Shown here: one piece after another, positions 7,143-14,867 of the stretch
Layout: each line of letters begins with the position of its first letter
Position numbering within the stretch: the stretch's first letter is position 1
NCBI GenBank assembly: GCA_028710915.1
Contig: JAQTTF010000001.1
Span: 1 to 51,631, forward strand
Source: Minisyncoccota bacterium
GTDB taxonomy: Bacteria; Patescibacteriota; Minisyncoccia; Phycocordibacterales; JAQTLZ01
Length of the DNA: 51,631 nucleotides
Direction: 5' to 3'
Notes under the pieces: generated by a model
What the model saw: the letters and a program-made list of their open reading frames with translations, nothing else
The model's database searches: none
Told to the model about the DNA's origin: nothing
Made by a program: the position numbers and the translations under genes

Positions 7143-9833
7143 TTATTTCACCCCCTGACCTTTCCCTACCCGCACATCAGAGACGACACTTTTTTTATCT
7201 CTTCGCCCAACTTTTTTCACTTCAAAAATAAATTCTTTCTCTTTCATACCGACAGAAATAATCCCCCCTCTCATAAGTCCTTTTGAAATCATCAGATTTG
7301 CAACAGGTGTCATAAGCTTGTCTTGAATAAGCCTTTTCAAAGGTCGCGCACCATATTGAGGATTGTAGCCTTCTTTTGCCAAGTAGGTGAGCACCACATC
7401 TTCAACCTCGAGAGAAATTTCTTTTGACAGAAGTCGATCTTTCACTACACCAATCTGAATATCTACAATTTCTTTAATCGCTTCTTCGTTCAAGATATCG
7501 AAGACGATCACATCATCAAGACGATTCAAAAATTCCGGTCGAAAATGATCCTTGAGAGCATTCTGTACTTTTGATTTTATTTCTTGATAATCGCTCTTTG
7601 GATTTCCCGCGTTGAAACCGATCTTCTGCATCTTATCGATATAGCTTGCGCCAATATTTGAGGTCAAGACAATGATCGTATTTTTAAAATTGACCACTCT
7701 TCCCTTTGCATCGGTTAGTCTTCCGTTATCAAGAACTTGGAGAAGAATATTGAATACTTCTGGATGTGCTTTTTCAATTTCGTCAAAGAGAATAATCGAA
7801 TACGGTCGATGTCGAACAAGTTCTGTGATGCCTCCGCCTTCGTCGTAGCCCACATAGCCCGGAGGCGAACCGATAATTTTTGAAACCGAATGCTTCTCCA
7901 TATATTCAGACATATCCACACGGATGAGCGCCTTTTCATCGTCAAACATAAATTTCGCAAGCGCTTTGGTAAGCTCTGTCTTTCCCACTCCGGTAGGACC
8001 AAGGAAAATGAACGAGCCGATAGGACGATTTGGATCTGCAACTCCCACGCGAGAACGCTTTACAGCATCGGAAATTTTTCGTACCGCTTCATCCTGACCC
8101 TTGATTCTTGACTTAAGTTCTTCTTCCATTCGAGCGAGTTTCCCTGCTTCTTCCTCAAGCATTCGGGTAACAGGAATCCCCGTCCATTTTGAGACAATGG
8201 AAGCAATATCATTTTCAACAATTTCTTCTTTGAGAATTCGGCGAGAACTCTGGAGCTTCTTGAGTCTCTTTATTTTCGTTTCAAGTTCTTTTTCAAATTC
8301 CGGAATTTTTCCATAGCGAATTTCTGCAGCTCTAGAAAGATCAGAATGGGCTTCGGCGCTTTCTCCCTCCATACGAAGAGATTCAAGTTCTTTCTTAATA
8401 GTTTTTATTTCAGAAATCGTCTCTTTTTCATTTTTCCATTTGAGTTCGATTTCAGAAGTCTTTTCTTTCAGATCAGCAATTTCTTTCTGAATTTTAGAAA
8501 CGCGGGCCTTTGCCACTTTAGAAGTTTCTGCTTCCTTTTTAAGAGCCTCTTTTTCAATTTCAAGACGCATCACTTTTCGATGGGTCTCTTCGAGTGCCGG
8601 GGGCATATCCTCAAGAGAAATTTTGAGTGAAGATGCGGCTTCATCGATAAGATCAACTGCTTTATCAGGCAAGAATCTATCGCTTATATAACGACTCGAA
8701 AGATTTACAGCAGCAACAATTGCATCATCAGTAATTCGCACCCCGTGGAAAAGCTCATATTTTTCTTTGAGGCCTCGAAGAATGGCGATAGCATCATCGA
8801 TCGAAGGCTCGCTTACGTGTACCGGCTGAAAACGTCTTGTGAGCGCGGGATCTTTCTCGATATGACGCTGATACTCCTTAAGCGTTGTCGCTCCGATTGC
8901 GCGAAGCTCTCCCCGAGCCAAAGCAGGCTTGAGCATATTTGAAGCATCCATAGAACCTTCTGCCGCACCAGCGCCGACAATCGTATGAATTTCATCGATG
9001 AAAAGAATAATTCTTCCTTCCGAACGTTCTACTTCCTTAATGATATTCTTGAGACGCTCTTCAAATTCTCCTCGGTATTTGGTACCCGCAATGAGAGAGC
9101 CGAGATCAAGTGACACAAGCTCGCGATCTTTAAGAGATTCTGGAACATCGCCTAGGGCCATCCTAATAGCGAGTCCTTCAGCAATAGCTGTCTTTCCGAC
9201 TCCGGCTTCGCCGATAAGCATCGGATTATTTTTGGTTCGGCGGGAAAGAATCTGGATAATGCGGGAAATCTCGGTGTCTCGGCCAATAACTGGATCCAAT
9301 TTATTTTCTCTGGCAAGCTTGGTCAAACTTCTGGTGTATTTCGAAAGTGATTTAAATTTCTTTGGCTGATTTACATCGGTAATTTTTGCGGTGCGCAATT
9401 CTTCGAGCACGCGAAGTACTCCCTCTTTTTCGATTCGAAAACGAGAAAGAATTTCCCGGGCGCTTCCCGGCACATCAAGGATAGCGATAAAGAGATGTTC
9501 TGTTGAAACGAATTCGTCTTTCAGTCCGGCAGCAATTTTCGAAGATTTCTCGATTGCTTCAGCAAGCTCTGGAGTAAGATAAATCTGATACGAAGGAGCA
9601 ACAACTGCTCCAGATTCCGGGCCTTCAATCGACTCGATGAGCGAATCTGTAAGAAGAAGGGTGTCAATTTCCAGCTTATCGAGAATAGAGGTAACCATAC
9701 TCTCTTCTTGGAGAAGGAGGGCTGTGAGAAGATGGAGCGGATTTACATGATTTTGTCCGCGTTCAATCGCAAGCTCATGAGCCCTGCGGATCGCCTCCTT
9801 TGCTTTTGTGGTGAAATGGTTGAATGGGGGCAT
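7143..9833 (-). CDS. clpB: ATP-dependent disaggregase ClpB
   Basis: Hexameric AAA+ chaperone that extracts polypeptides from aggregates, normally with DnaK. The 896 residues carry the Clp N-domain repeats (1-145), AAA-1 with Walker A GEAGVGKT (208-215) and Walker B ILFIDEIH, a long coiled-coil middle domain (about 405-525) and AAA-2 with Walker A GPTGVGKT (612-619) and the GYVGYDEGG pore loop. The length of the middle domain favours ClpB over ClpC. I do not see an IGF/L-type ClpP-docking loop. The C-terminus is a charged extension. A consensus -10 lies about 80 nt upstream, followed by a heptamer repeat in the leader; no HrcA (CIRCE) site is seen. Confidence 0.93.
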   Translation of the reverse strand: MPPFNHFTTKAKEAIRRAHELAIERGQNHVNPLHLLTALLLQEESMVTSILDKLEIDTLLLTDSLIESIEGPESGAVVAPSYQIYLTPELAEAIEKSSKIAAGLKDEFVSTEHLFIAILDVPGSAREILSRFRIEKEGVLRVLEELRTAKITDVNQPKKFKSLSKYTRSLTKLARENKLDPVIGRDTEISRIIQILSRRTKNNPMLIGEAGVGKTAIAEGLAIRMALGDVPESLKDRELVSLDLGSLIAGTKYRGEFEERLKNIIKEVERSEGRIILFIDEIHTIVGAGAAEGSMDASNMLKPALARGELRAIGATTLKEYQRHIEKDPALTRRFQPVHVSEPSIDDAIAILRGLKEKYELFHGVRITDDAIVAAVNLSSRYISDRFLPDKAVDLIDEAASSLKISLEDMPPALEETHRKVMRLEIEKEALKKEAETSKVAKARVSKIQKEIADLKEKTSEIELKWKNEKETISEIKTIKKELESLRMEGESAEAHSDLSRAAEIRYGKIPEFEKELETKIKRLKKLQSSRRILKEEIVENDIASIVSKWTGIPVTRMLEEEAGKLARMEEELKSRIKGQDEAVRKISDAVKRSRVGVADPNRPIGSFIFLGPTGVGKTELTKALAKFMFDDEKALIRVDMSEYMEKHSVSKIIGSPPGYVGYDEGGGITELVRHRPYSIILFDEIEKAHPEVFNILLQVLDNGRLTDAKGRVVNFKNTIIVLTSNIGASYIDKMQKIGFNAGNPKSDYQEIKSKVQNALKDHFRPEFLNRLDDVIVFDILNEEAIKEIVDIQIGVVKDRLLSKEISLEVEDVVLTYLAKEGYNPQYGARPLKRLIQDKLMTPVANLMISKGLMRGGIISVGMKEKEFIFEVKKVGRRDKKSVVSDVRVGKGQGVK

Positions 9834-9860
9834 TTGGGTAGTTTATTAACTTATAGAAAA

Positions 9861-9902
9861 ATACTGAATACTACATACTTTATGCCGCATACTTCATACT
9901 TA
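9861..9902. repeat. Six tandem 7-bp units in the clpB leader
   Basis: On the plus strand the units read ATACTGA, ATACTAC, ATACTTT, ATGCCGC, ATACTTC, ATACTTA: five share ATACT in perfect 7-nt register and one is degenerate. They lie between the clpB promoter and its start codon, so they are transcribed in the 5' UTR. Confidence 0.7.
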
Positions 9903-9910
9903 TCTTACGT

Positions 9911-9938
9911 ATTATACAGTCAAAAAGGCGCAAATCAA
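9911..9938 (-). promoter_or_regulatory. clpB promoter
   Basis: Perfect -10 TATAAT (complement of 9911-9916) with TTGATT 16 nt upstream (9933-9938). Predicted transcripts carry a leader of about 70 nt that includes the heptamer repeats. Confidence 0.7.
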
Positions 9939-9964
9939 ATTTGCCCTTATTTTGTAGGAAAAAG

Positions 9965-10780
9965 CTAGTTGGATGAAGCAGGAATCTGATCTTTAATAAG
10001 ATTTACCGGAGTATAAGTGTTGCGAGAAGTCGTCCCATCGCCGACGAGATGAATACCGATGATTTCTCCTGAAAGATTCAAGAGATAGTATCCTGAAGCC
10101 CCGTCATCTGGATTCAAATTTGTTTTAATAAGAGAAGGAATCTTTGGTACTGTTTTTGCTTTTTCTGCATCAGGATTATCTATCATAGTAATTCCAGAGA
10201 TCACTCCGACGCCGACGACATTTCCGGTATCATTTGCTCCGAGAGAGATCACTGTTTGCCCAAGGCGAATAGTGTTTGAATCAGACAAGATCGCGGGATT
10301 AAAAACATATTTATCTTTTGAGCTATCTCCCGCAGTTTTGAAGAGAGACACTGCTTTCCCTGTAGTCTGCATAGCAAGAATAGGATATGACTTTCCATCA
10401 GAAAACACGGCGCTGAATTTGCCATTTGGGTTAAAAGCAATATTGTCCGAAAGAATCAAGCCATCTTTTGAAACAACGAGTCCAAGTTGTGAAAATGAAG
10501 GAACATCTGCGTCTTTGATATGCACAAGACTTTTGGAATCCTGATTTACAGCGGAAACAATCAAATCTTCCTCGGTTACAGGAACTTCTTTTGTAACGAT
10601 AGTAGGCTGGCCTGGAACAACTTTTTCAACTGTCGTCTGGACAACTCTGTTGATAGTCTGGGTAACGCCCGGAGGAGCCTGATCCAAAAGCGAAACCGTA
10701 ACGATACCAGTCGCAATTGAAGTAATAAAACTCACTAGAAGAGTGAGAAGGATAATTTGTGATTTGGTGAGTTCTTCCAT
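9965..10780 (-). CDS. Membrane-anchored trypsin-like protein, probably inactive
   Basis: A 271-residue protein with one N-terminal membrane helix (about 9-30), a Val/Thr-rich stalk and a domain that follows the HtrA/trypsin fold: GLVVSKDGLILSDN matches the strand before the catalytic histidine in HtrA, and a later block ending in SGEIIGIHLVG matches the region around the active serine. The histidine position reads DNI instead of NHV, and the GNSGGP serine loop reads GASGYY. No PDZ domain follows. Likely a degenerate, non-catalytic surface protein; binding of peptides or envelope stress sensing are only guesses. Confidence 0.75.
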   Translation of the reverse strand: MEELTKSQIILLTLLVSFITSIATGIVTVSLLDQAPPGVTQTINRVVQTTVEKVVPGQPTIVTKEVPVTEEDLIVSAVNQDSKSLVHIKDADVPSFSQLGLVVSKDGLILSDNIAFNPNGKFSAVFSDGKSYPILAMQTTGKAVSLFKTAGDSSKDKYVFNPAILSDSNTIRLGQTVISLGANDTGNVVGVGVISGITMIDNPDAEKAKTVPKIPSLIKTNLNPDDGASGYYLLNLSGEIIGIHLVGDGTTSRNTYTPVNLIKDQIPASSN

Positions 10781-10812
10781 GTGTCTCTATAGTATCAGGT
10801 TTCGGCAGAATT

Positions 10813-11973
10813 TCAATTCAAGATTTTAGAGAGAATTTTCAAGACATTATCAAGTTCTGTTTTTACTGTTTCCCTGCCAAGCGTAAATCGAAGCGAAGAT
10901 CTTTCACATCCCTTTTTATCTGGTAAAGCGCCGATAACATATGAAAAAGGATTTTCGGAAAGATTGTTGCAGGCACTTGTTGAAGAACAAGCGATTCCCG
11001 CTTCATCAAGCTTGATGACTGCAAATTCAGCGTCGAGTTCTGGGAAACAAATATTTACATTATTCGGAAGGCGGCGGACTTGGTCGCCATTTAGAGTCAC
11101 CTTTGGAAACTTTTTTAAAATTTCGGCAATAAGGAAATCGCGCAAACCGGTTAGGCGCGCAGATTCGCTTGAGCGAATCTGCGCGCACTTCTCGAGTGCC
11201 TTTGCCATTCCCACGATCCCCGGAACATTTTCAGTCCCCGATCTGACTCCCACCTCCTGCCCCCCGCCGAAAAGGATCGGCTCAATTGAAACTTCTTTTT
11301 TCTTGTACAAAACTCCGACTCCTTTTGGTCCGTATATTTTTGAACCATCGAGTGTCATCAGGGAAACGCCGAGCGAATCTACTTTAAGCGGCAAATAATT
11401 TGCCGCTTGCGACGCATCAGTATGAAATGCAATTTTCACGCCGTAATCTTTTTGAAATTGTCGGATCAGTCGAGCAATTTCAGAAATCGGCTGGATTGTT
11501 CCAATTTCATTGTTTGCATACATCACTGACACAAGTATCGTATTTTTTTGAAGTACCTTTGCAATATCTTTCGGATTCACAATTCCATTTTCAGAAACTG
11601 GTACATATGTAATTTCTCCGCCTTCTTTTTCAATTTGCTTGCACACTTCGAGAATCGAAGGATGTTCAATAACACTTGTGATAACATGCGGTTTTGAAAT
11701 TTTCTTTTTCGCAGATCGAAAAACTCCAAGAAGCGCCATATTATTCGCTTCTGTCCCGCCGGAAGTAAAAATAATTTCTTCTGCTCGCACCCCAAATTCT
11801 CCTCCGATAGATTTTCGAGCATCCGCCACAGCTTTCTTTGCCGAAACTCCTCCAGTATAAAGGGAAGAAGGATTCTCAAAATTCTCCGAGAAAAACGGCT
11901 TCATAGCTTCAAAAACCTCTTTGTCGAGAGGAGTTGTGGAGGCATAATCGAGATATATGCGTTTTTTATTCAT
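10813..11973 (-). CDS. Cysteine desulfurase (NifS/IscS family)
   Basis: PLP enzyme that takes sulfur from cysteine for Fe-S clusters and tRNA thiolation. It has DYASTTPLD at the N-terminus, TSGGTEANN, the cofactor aspartate/glutamine region HTDASQAA, the PLP lysine in DGSKIYGPKG and the mobile cysteine loop at ACSSTSACN. The residue before the PLP lysine is Ser; most relatives have His. The start is set at ATG 11973, 8 nt after a TATATT -10, rather than the in-frame TTG at 11991; there is no Shine-Dalgarno, so a leaderless message is likely. No IscU or Fe-S assembly gene is nearby. Divergent from infB. Confidence 0.93.
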   Translation of the reverse strand: MNKKRIYLDYASTTPLDKEVFEAMKPFFSENFENPSSLYTGGVSAKKAVADARKSIGGEFGVRAEEIIFTSGGTEANNMALLGVFRSAKKKISKPHVITSVIEHPSILEVCKQIEKEGGEITYVPVSENGIVNPKDIAKVLQKNTILVSVMYANNEIGTIQPISEIARLIRQFQKDYGVKIAFHTDASQAANYLPLKVDSLGVSLMTLDGSKIYGPKGVGVLYKKKEVSIEPILFGGGQEVGVRSGTENVPGIVGMAKALEKCAQIRSSESARLTGLRDFLIAEILKKFPKVTLNGDQVRRLPNNVNICFPELDAEFAVIKLDEAGIACSSTSACNNLSENPFSYVIGALPDKKGCERSSLRFTLGRETVKTELDNVLKILSKILN

Positions 11974-12018
11974 TACAGCACAATATAGCAAACCACTGTC
12001 AATTTTCCCAATTTTCTG

Positions 12019-12024
12019 TATAAT
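12019..12024 (+). promoter_or_regulatory. -10 element upstream of infB
   Basis: Perfect TATAAT; a weak TGTCAA lies 16 nt upstream. It is 55 nt before the infB start codon and in the divergent gap with the desulfurase. Confidence 0.5.
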
Positions 12025-12079
12025 TTCCTGCTATACGTGAACGCTATTGCGATGACGAAAATACGCCCAAATATCTACC

Positions 12080-13582
12080 ATGAAGCCCGAAAAGAACAAC
12101 ACAATAGTTCGCCCGCCTGTTATTGCAATAATGGGTCATATTGATCATGGGAAATCCACTCTCCTCGACTACATTCGAAAATCAAACATCGTAGATAAAG
12201 AAGCCGGTGGAATCACCCAGCACGTCGGTGCATACGAAGTGGTTCACAAGGCAAAAGACGGCAAAGAAAGCAAAATCACTTTTCTCGACACTCCAGGTCA
12301 TGCTGCATTCACTGGCATCCGCTCTCGCGGAGTGCGAGTGGCTGACATTGCTGTGCTTGTTGTATCTGCGGAAGATGGGGTAAAAGCACAGACGATCGAA
12401 GCACTCAAAACAATTCAGGCGGAAGAAATCCCTTACATTATTGCAATAACAAAGATAGACAAGCCAAACGCAAACATAGAGCTCGCAAAGCAGAGCATGG
12501 CAACAAACGAAATCTACGTGGAGGGATACGGCGGTTCTATCCCCTGTGTTCCAATATCTGCAAAAACTGGAGAAGGAGTCCCTGAGCTTCTCGATATGAT
12601 GCTTCTCGTCGCGGAAATGGAAGAATTGAAAACTGACATAACAAAACCAGCAGAAGGAGTTATCCTTGAAAGCAATCTAGATCCAAAGAAAGGAATTTCA
12701 GCTACGCTCATACTCACTGATGGCACGCTCAAAAGCGGCTCATACGTCGTATCGGGGCAAAGCAGTGCTCCGGTTCGCATTATGGAAAATTTCGCCGGAG
12801 TAAAAATTGCCGAAGCATCTGCGCCCAGTCCTGTAAAAATAATCGGCTGGAGCGAGATGCCCCAGATCGGCGAACTTTTCAAAACAGTAGAGAGTAAAAA
12901 AGAAGCGGAGCAAATCGCGCTTGAATTCAAAGAAAAAATGGATTCAATTCCAGAGAAAAAAGAAGAGTTGAACGACAAACTTGAAATCCCCCTTGTCGTA
13001 AAAGCTGATGTATCTGGAAGCTTGGAAGCAATTCAAGGAGAAATCGCAAAAATCCCCCAAGAAAAAGTAAAATTGAAGATTATTCAAAGCGGGATCGGCA
13101 CAATTTCTGAAAGCGATGTGAAGGTGGCGAACGGAAGCGCGGGCTCAATCCTCATCGGCTTCAGTGTAAAGATTGATTCACAGGCAGAGAGCTTGCGAGA
13201 AAGACTCGGAGTACAGATGCAGATGTTCGACATCATTTATAAACTCGTCGAATACCTCGAAGAAACAGTTAAGACAAGAACTCCCAAAGTAATGACCGAA
13301 GAAGCAACCGGCCGAGCGAAAATTATGAAGACATTTAGTCGAAACAAAGATCGCCAGATTGTCGGTGGAAAAGTAGAAACGGGAGAAATCAGAACTGGAA
13401 AGGAAGTAAAAATCTTACGCAGAGATGTCGAAATCGGAAGAGGAAGAATCAAAGAACTCCAACAGCAAAAAGCGAAAGCAACAGAGATCCGCGAAGGATA
13501 CGAATTTGGAGCAGACATAGAAGCAAAAATCGAGATAGCTCCGGGAGACCGGGTAGAATGTTTTGACGTTGTAGAAAAATAA
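12080..13582 (+). CDS. infB: Translation initiation factor IF-2 (short form)
   Basis: GTPase that places fMet-tRNA on the 30S subunit and drives subunit joining. G1 GHIDHGKST (19-27), G2 GGITQHVGAY, G3 DTPGHAAF and G4 TKID (normally NKID) are present, followed by beta-barrel domain II, domain III and the C-terminal fMet-tRNA-binding barrel ending APGDRVECF. At 500 residues it lacks the long N-terminal extension of E. coli IF-2 (about 890 residues). The ATG has no clear Shine-Dalgarno. It is 3 nt from rbfA, forming the conserved infB-rbfA pair. Confidence 0.96.
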   Translation: MKPEKNNTIVRPPVIAIMGHIDHGKSTLLDYIRKSNIVDKEAGGITQHVGAYEVVHKAKDGKESKITFLDTPGHAAFTGIRSRGVRVADIAVLVVSAEDGVKAQTIEALKTIQAEEIPYIIAITKIDKPNANIELAKQSMATNEIYVEGYGGSIPCVPISAKTGEGVPELLDMMLLVAEMEELKTDITKPAEGVILESNLDPKKGISATLILTDGTLKSGSYVVSGQSSAPVRIMENFAGVKIAEASAPSPVKIIGWSEMPQIGELFKTVESKKEAEQIALEFKEKMDSIPEKKEELNDKLEIPLVVKADVSGSLEAIQGEIAKIPQEKVKLKIIQSGIGTISESDVKVANGSAGSILIGFSVKIDSQAESLRERLGVQMQMFDIIYKLVEYLEETVKTRTPKVMTEEATGRAKIMKTFSRNKDRQIVGGKVETGEIRTGKEVKILRRDVEIGRGRIKELQQQKAKATEIREGYEFGADIEAKIEIAPGDRVECFDVVEK

Positions 13583-13585
13583 ATC

Positions 13586-13912
13586 ATGGCTGAATTTCGA
13601 GACGAAAAAATCATAGCGATCATTAAAGAAGCCGGCGCACAATTTCTGGCGCAGGAATCAACTCGTGCTTCCCTTCTCACTGTTACTAAAGTAGATCTCT
13701 CAACAGATGGGAAACGAGCAATAATTTACTTCACTGCTTTCCCTACCGACAAAGAGGAAACGGCGCTTCTCTTTGCAAAGCGAAAGCGAAAAGATTTTCA
13801 AGAATTTATGCGCGAGAAAACAAGCCTCGGACGAATGCCCTTATTTGATTTTGCAATTGATGAAGGAGAGAAGAATCGCCAGAAGATCGACTCCTTATCG
13901 CAAAAAATCTAA
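13586..13912 (+). CDS. rbfA: Ribosome-binding factor A
   Basis: A 108-residue KH-fold protein that assists 16S rRNA 5'-end maturation in the 30S subunit. The arrangement (N-terminal REEKIAAII-like helix, VTKVDLSTDGKRAIIYF strand, C-terminal LGRMPLFDFAIDEG) follows the family. It starts 3 nt after infB and is surely co-transcribed with it, as in most bacteria. The C-terminal end gives way directly to the tRNA island. Confidence 0.9.
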   Translation: MAEFRDEKIIAIIKEAGAQFLAQESTRASLLTVTKVDLSTDGKRAIIYFTAFPTDKEETALLFAKRKRKDFQEFMREKTSLGRMPLFDFAIDEGEKNRQKIDSLSQKI

Positions 13913-13944
13913 AAAATGTTACACTAAACGAGTCGTATTTATAC

Positions 13945-14019
13945 GGCCACGTAGCCAAGTGGTAAGGCAGAGATCTGCAAAATCTCTATGCGGCGGTTCA
14001 ATTCCGCCCGTGGCCTCCA
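13945..14019 (+). tRNA. tRNA-Cys (GCA)
   Basis: Acceptor GGCCACG (13945-13951) pairs with CGTGGCC (14009-14015); discriminator is T (U73, as in tRNA-Cys) and CCA is encoded at 14017-14019. The anticodon stem-loop GAGAT-CTGCAAA-ATCTC gives GCA. The T loop is TTCAATT. It lies 4 nt upstream of tRNA-Leu and, unlike the other tRNAs here, has no trailing palindrome. Confidence 0.95.
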
Positions 14020-14023
14020 TAAT

Positions 14024-14113
14024 GCCCGGGTGGCGAAATTGGTAGACGCAGAGGACTTAAAATCCTCGGCCCTTTAAAAAGGCATGTGGGTTCGATTCCC
14101 ACCCCGGGCACCA
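14024..14113 (+). tRNA. tRNA-Leu (TAA)
   Basis: Acceptor GCCCGGG (14024-14030) pairs with CCCGGGC (14103-14109), discriminator A at 14110 and an encoded CCA (14111-14113). The anticodon loop CTTAAAA gives TAA; a long variable arm (class II) is present. The CCA is also the first three bases of the 18-bp palindrome that opens trailer element B. Confidence 0.95.
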
Positions 14114-14297
14114 ATGAAAAGAAGTACCTTGGGTACTTCTTTTCATTGGCTGGTGGGAATCGAAAGACGGAAGCGCTTGGCGCTGAGTCGGGGTCGCGGA
14201 ATTTTTCAGTAGAAAAATATCCGTGACCGATTCCCATTTCGAAGACTAAAGGGGAAACCAATCGGGGTACTGACCCTGTAAGGGTCGATATCTTTCC
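14111..14297 (+). repeat. tRNA-trailing structured element, copy B
   Basis: Hairpin 1 is a perfect 18-bp inverted repeat (14111-14128 / 14132-14149) beginning at the tRNA CCA. It is followed at 14152-14164 by GGTGGGAATCGAA, the exact complement of the tRNA T-arm strand at 14091-14103. A second sense copy, CGATTCCCA, follows at 14228-14236. P2 is AGCGC-TTG-GCGCT between GAC and GTC; P3 (14192-14227) runs from GGTCGCGGA to CCGTGACC with loop AGTA; CCAATCGGGGTACTG precedes P4, GACCC-TGTAA-GGGTC. Same layout as copies A and C with different stem sequences. Confidence 0.78.
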
Positions 14298-14340
14298 CCC
14301 TATGAGTTTGTCAGAACACTTTTTTTCTGTTATTGTTTTT

Positions 14341-14488
14341 GAGTTTCCAGGATTTGTCATGGTCAGGAATAATTTCAATTCCGTCGAATTGAAATTTCCC
14401 CGACCCGGCCTCACCTATTTTTCTTGTTAGAAAAATATGGTTCCGGCTTGCACAAGTCCACAAAAACTTAAAGCAGTTTAAGTTTTTG
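14341..14488 (-). repeat. tRNA-trailing structured element, reversed truncated copy E
   Basis: Read on the minus strand it has hairpin 1 (CAAAAACTTAAA-CTGC-TTTAAGTTTTTG, 14461-14488), the CTTGTGCAAGCCGGA linker, P2 (ACC-A-TATTTTTCT / AGAAAAATA-GGT), GAGGC-CGGGTCG and P3 (14361-14404) with loop GACG ending CCTGACC. The CCAATCGG-P4 portion is missing or unrecognisable. It sits between copy B and the 5' end of tRNA-Lys, so it is not downstream of any sense tRNA. This suggests the element can exist, or move, apart from its tRNA. Confidence 0.65.
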
Positions 14489-14496
14489 AGCATTAT

Positions 14497-14569
14497 GCAC
14501 CCATAGCTCAGCTGGTAGAGCAGATCCCTCTTAAGGATAAGGTCGTAGGTTCGATCCCTACTGGGTGCA
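14497..14569 (+). tRNA. tRNA-Lys (CTT)
   Basis: Acceptor GCACCCA (14497-14503) pairs with TGGGTGC (14562-14568); discriminator A at 14569, no encoded CCA. The D arm GCTCAGCTGGTAGAGC and the T arm GTAGG-TTCGATC-CCTAC are standard. Anticodon loop CTCTTAA gives CTT. One mismatch at the base of the anticodon stem. Confidence 0.95.
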
Positions 14570-14765
14570 CAACTTTGAAAAATCTTCACTGCTGAAGATT
14601 TTTCAAAGTTGTGCAAGACGGAGGTATGTTTTGCGAGTACGCAAAACAACCGAGTCGGGGTCGCGAAAATTTTTACTCGACGGAGTAAAAATTATTTGTG
14701 ACCACAACAAAAAATCCAATCGGGATACTGTTCTCGTAGAGAAAGATTCCCAGGTGGACGCACCG
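14570..14765 (+). repeat. tRNA-trailing structured element, copy C
   Basis: Hairpin 1 is a perfect 22-bp inverted repeat (14567-14588 / 14593-14614, loop CTGC) whose left arm starts with the last three bases of tRNA-Lys. P2 is TGTTTTGCG-AGTA-CGCAAAACA, flanked by GAC/GTC. P3 (14659-14703) is a long stem with GACG loop from GGTCGCGAAA to TTTGTGACC. CCAATCGGGATACTG precedes P4, TTCTC-GTA-GAGAA, and GATTCCC follows. The complementary GTGC (14611-14614) and GCAC (14760-14763) could close the element. Confidence 0.78.
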
Positions 14766-14785
14766 AGTAAAACAACATCATAAAT

Positions 14786-14867
14786 GCCGGGGTGGCGAAA
14801 TTGGCAGACGCACTTGCCTTAGGAGCAAGCGGAGTAATCCATGGAGGTTCAAGTCCTCTCCCCGGCA
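14786..14867 (+). tRNA. tRNA-Leu (TAG)
   Basis: Acceptor GCCGGGG (14786-14792) pairs with CCCCGGC (14860-14866), discriminator A at 14867, no encoded CCA. Stem-loop CTTGC-CTTAGGA-GCAAG gives anticodon TAG. Long variable arm (class II). Last bases GCA are shared with the 48-nt palindrome of copy D. Confidence 0.95.

Noticed and set aside
13998..14649. Minus-strand ORFs across the tRNA island (138 and 112 codons)
   Set aside because: They read antisense through tRNA genes (phrases like VGIEPTC come from the reverse of the T arm) and have no ribosome site or family; artefacts of the tRNA/element sequence.
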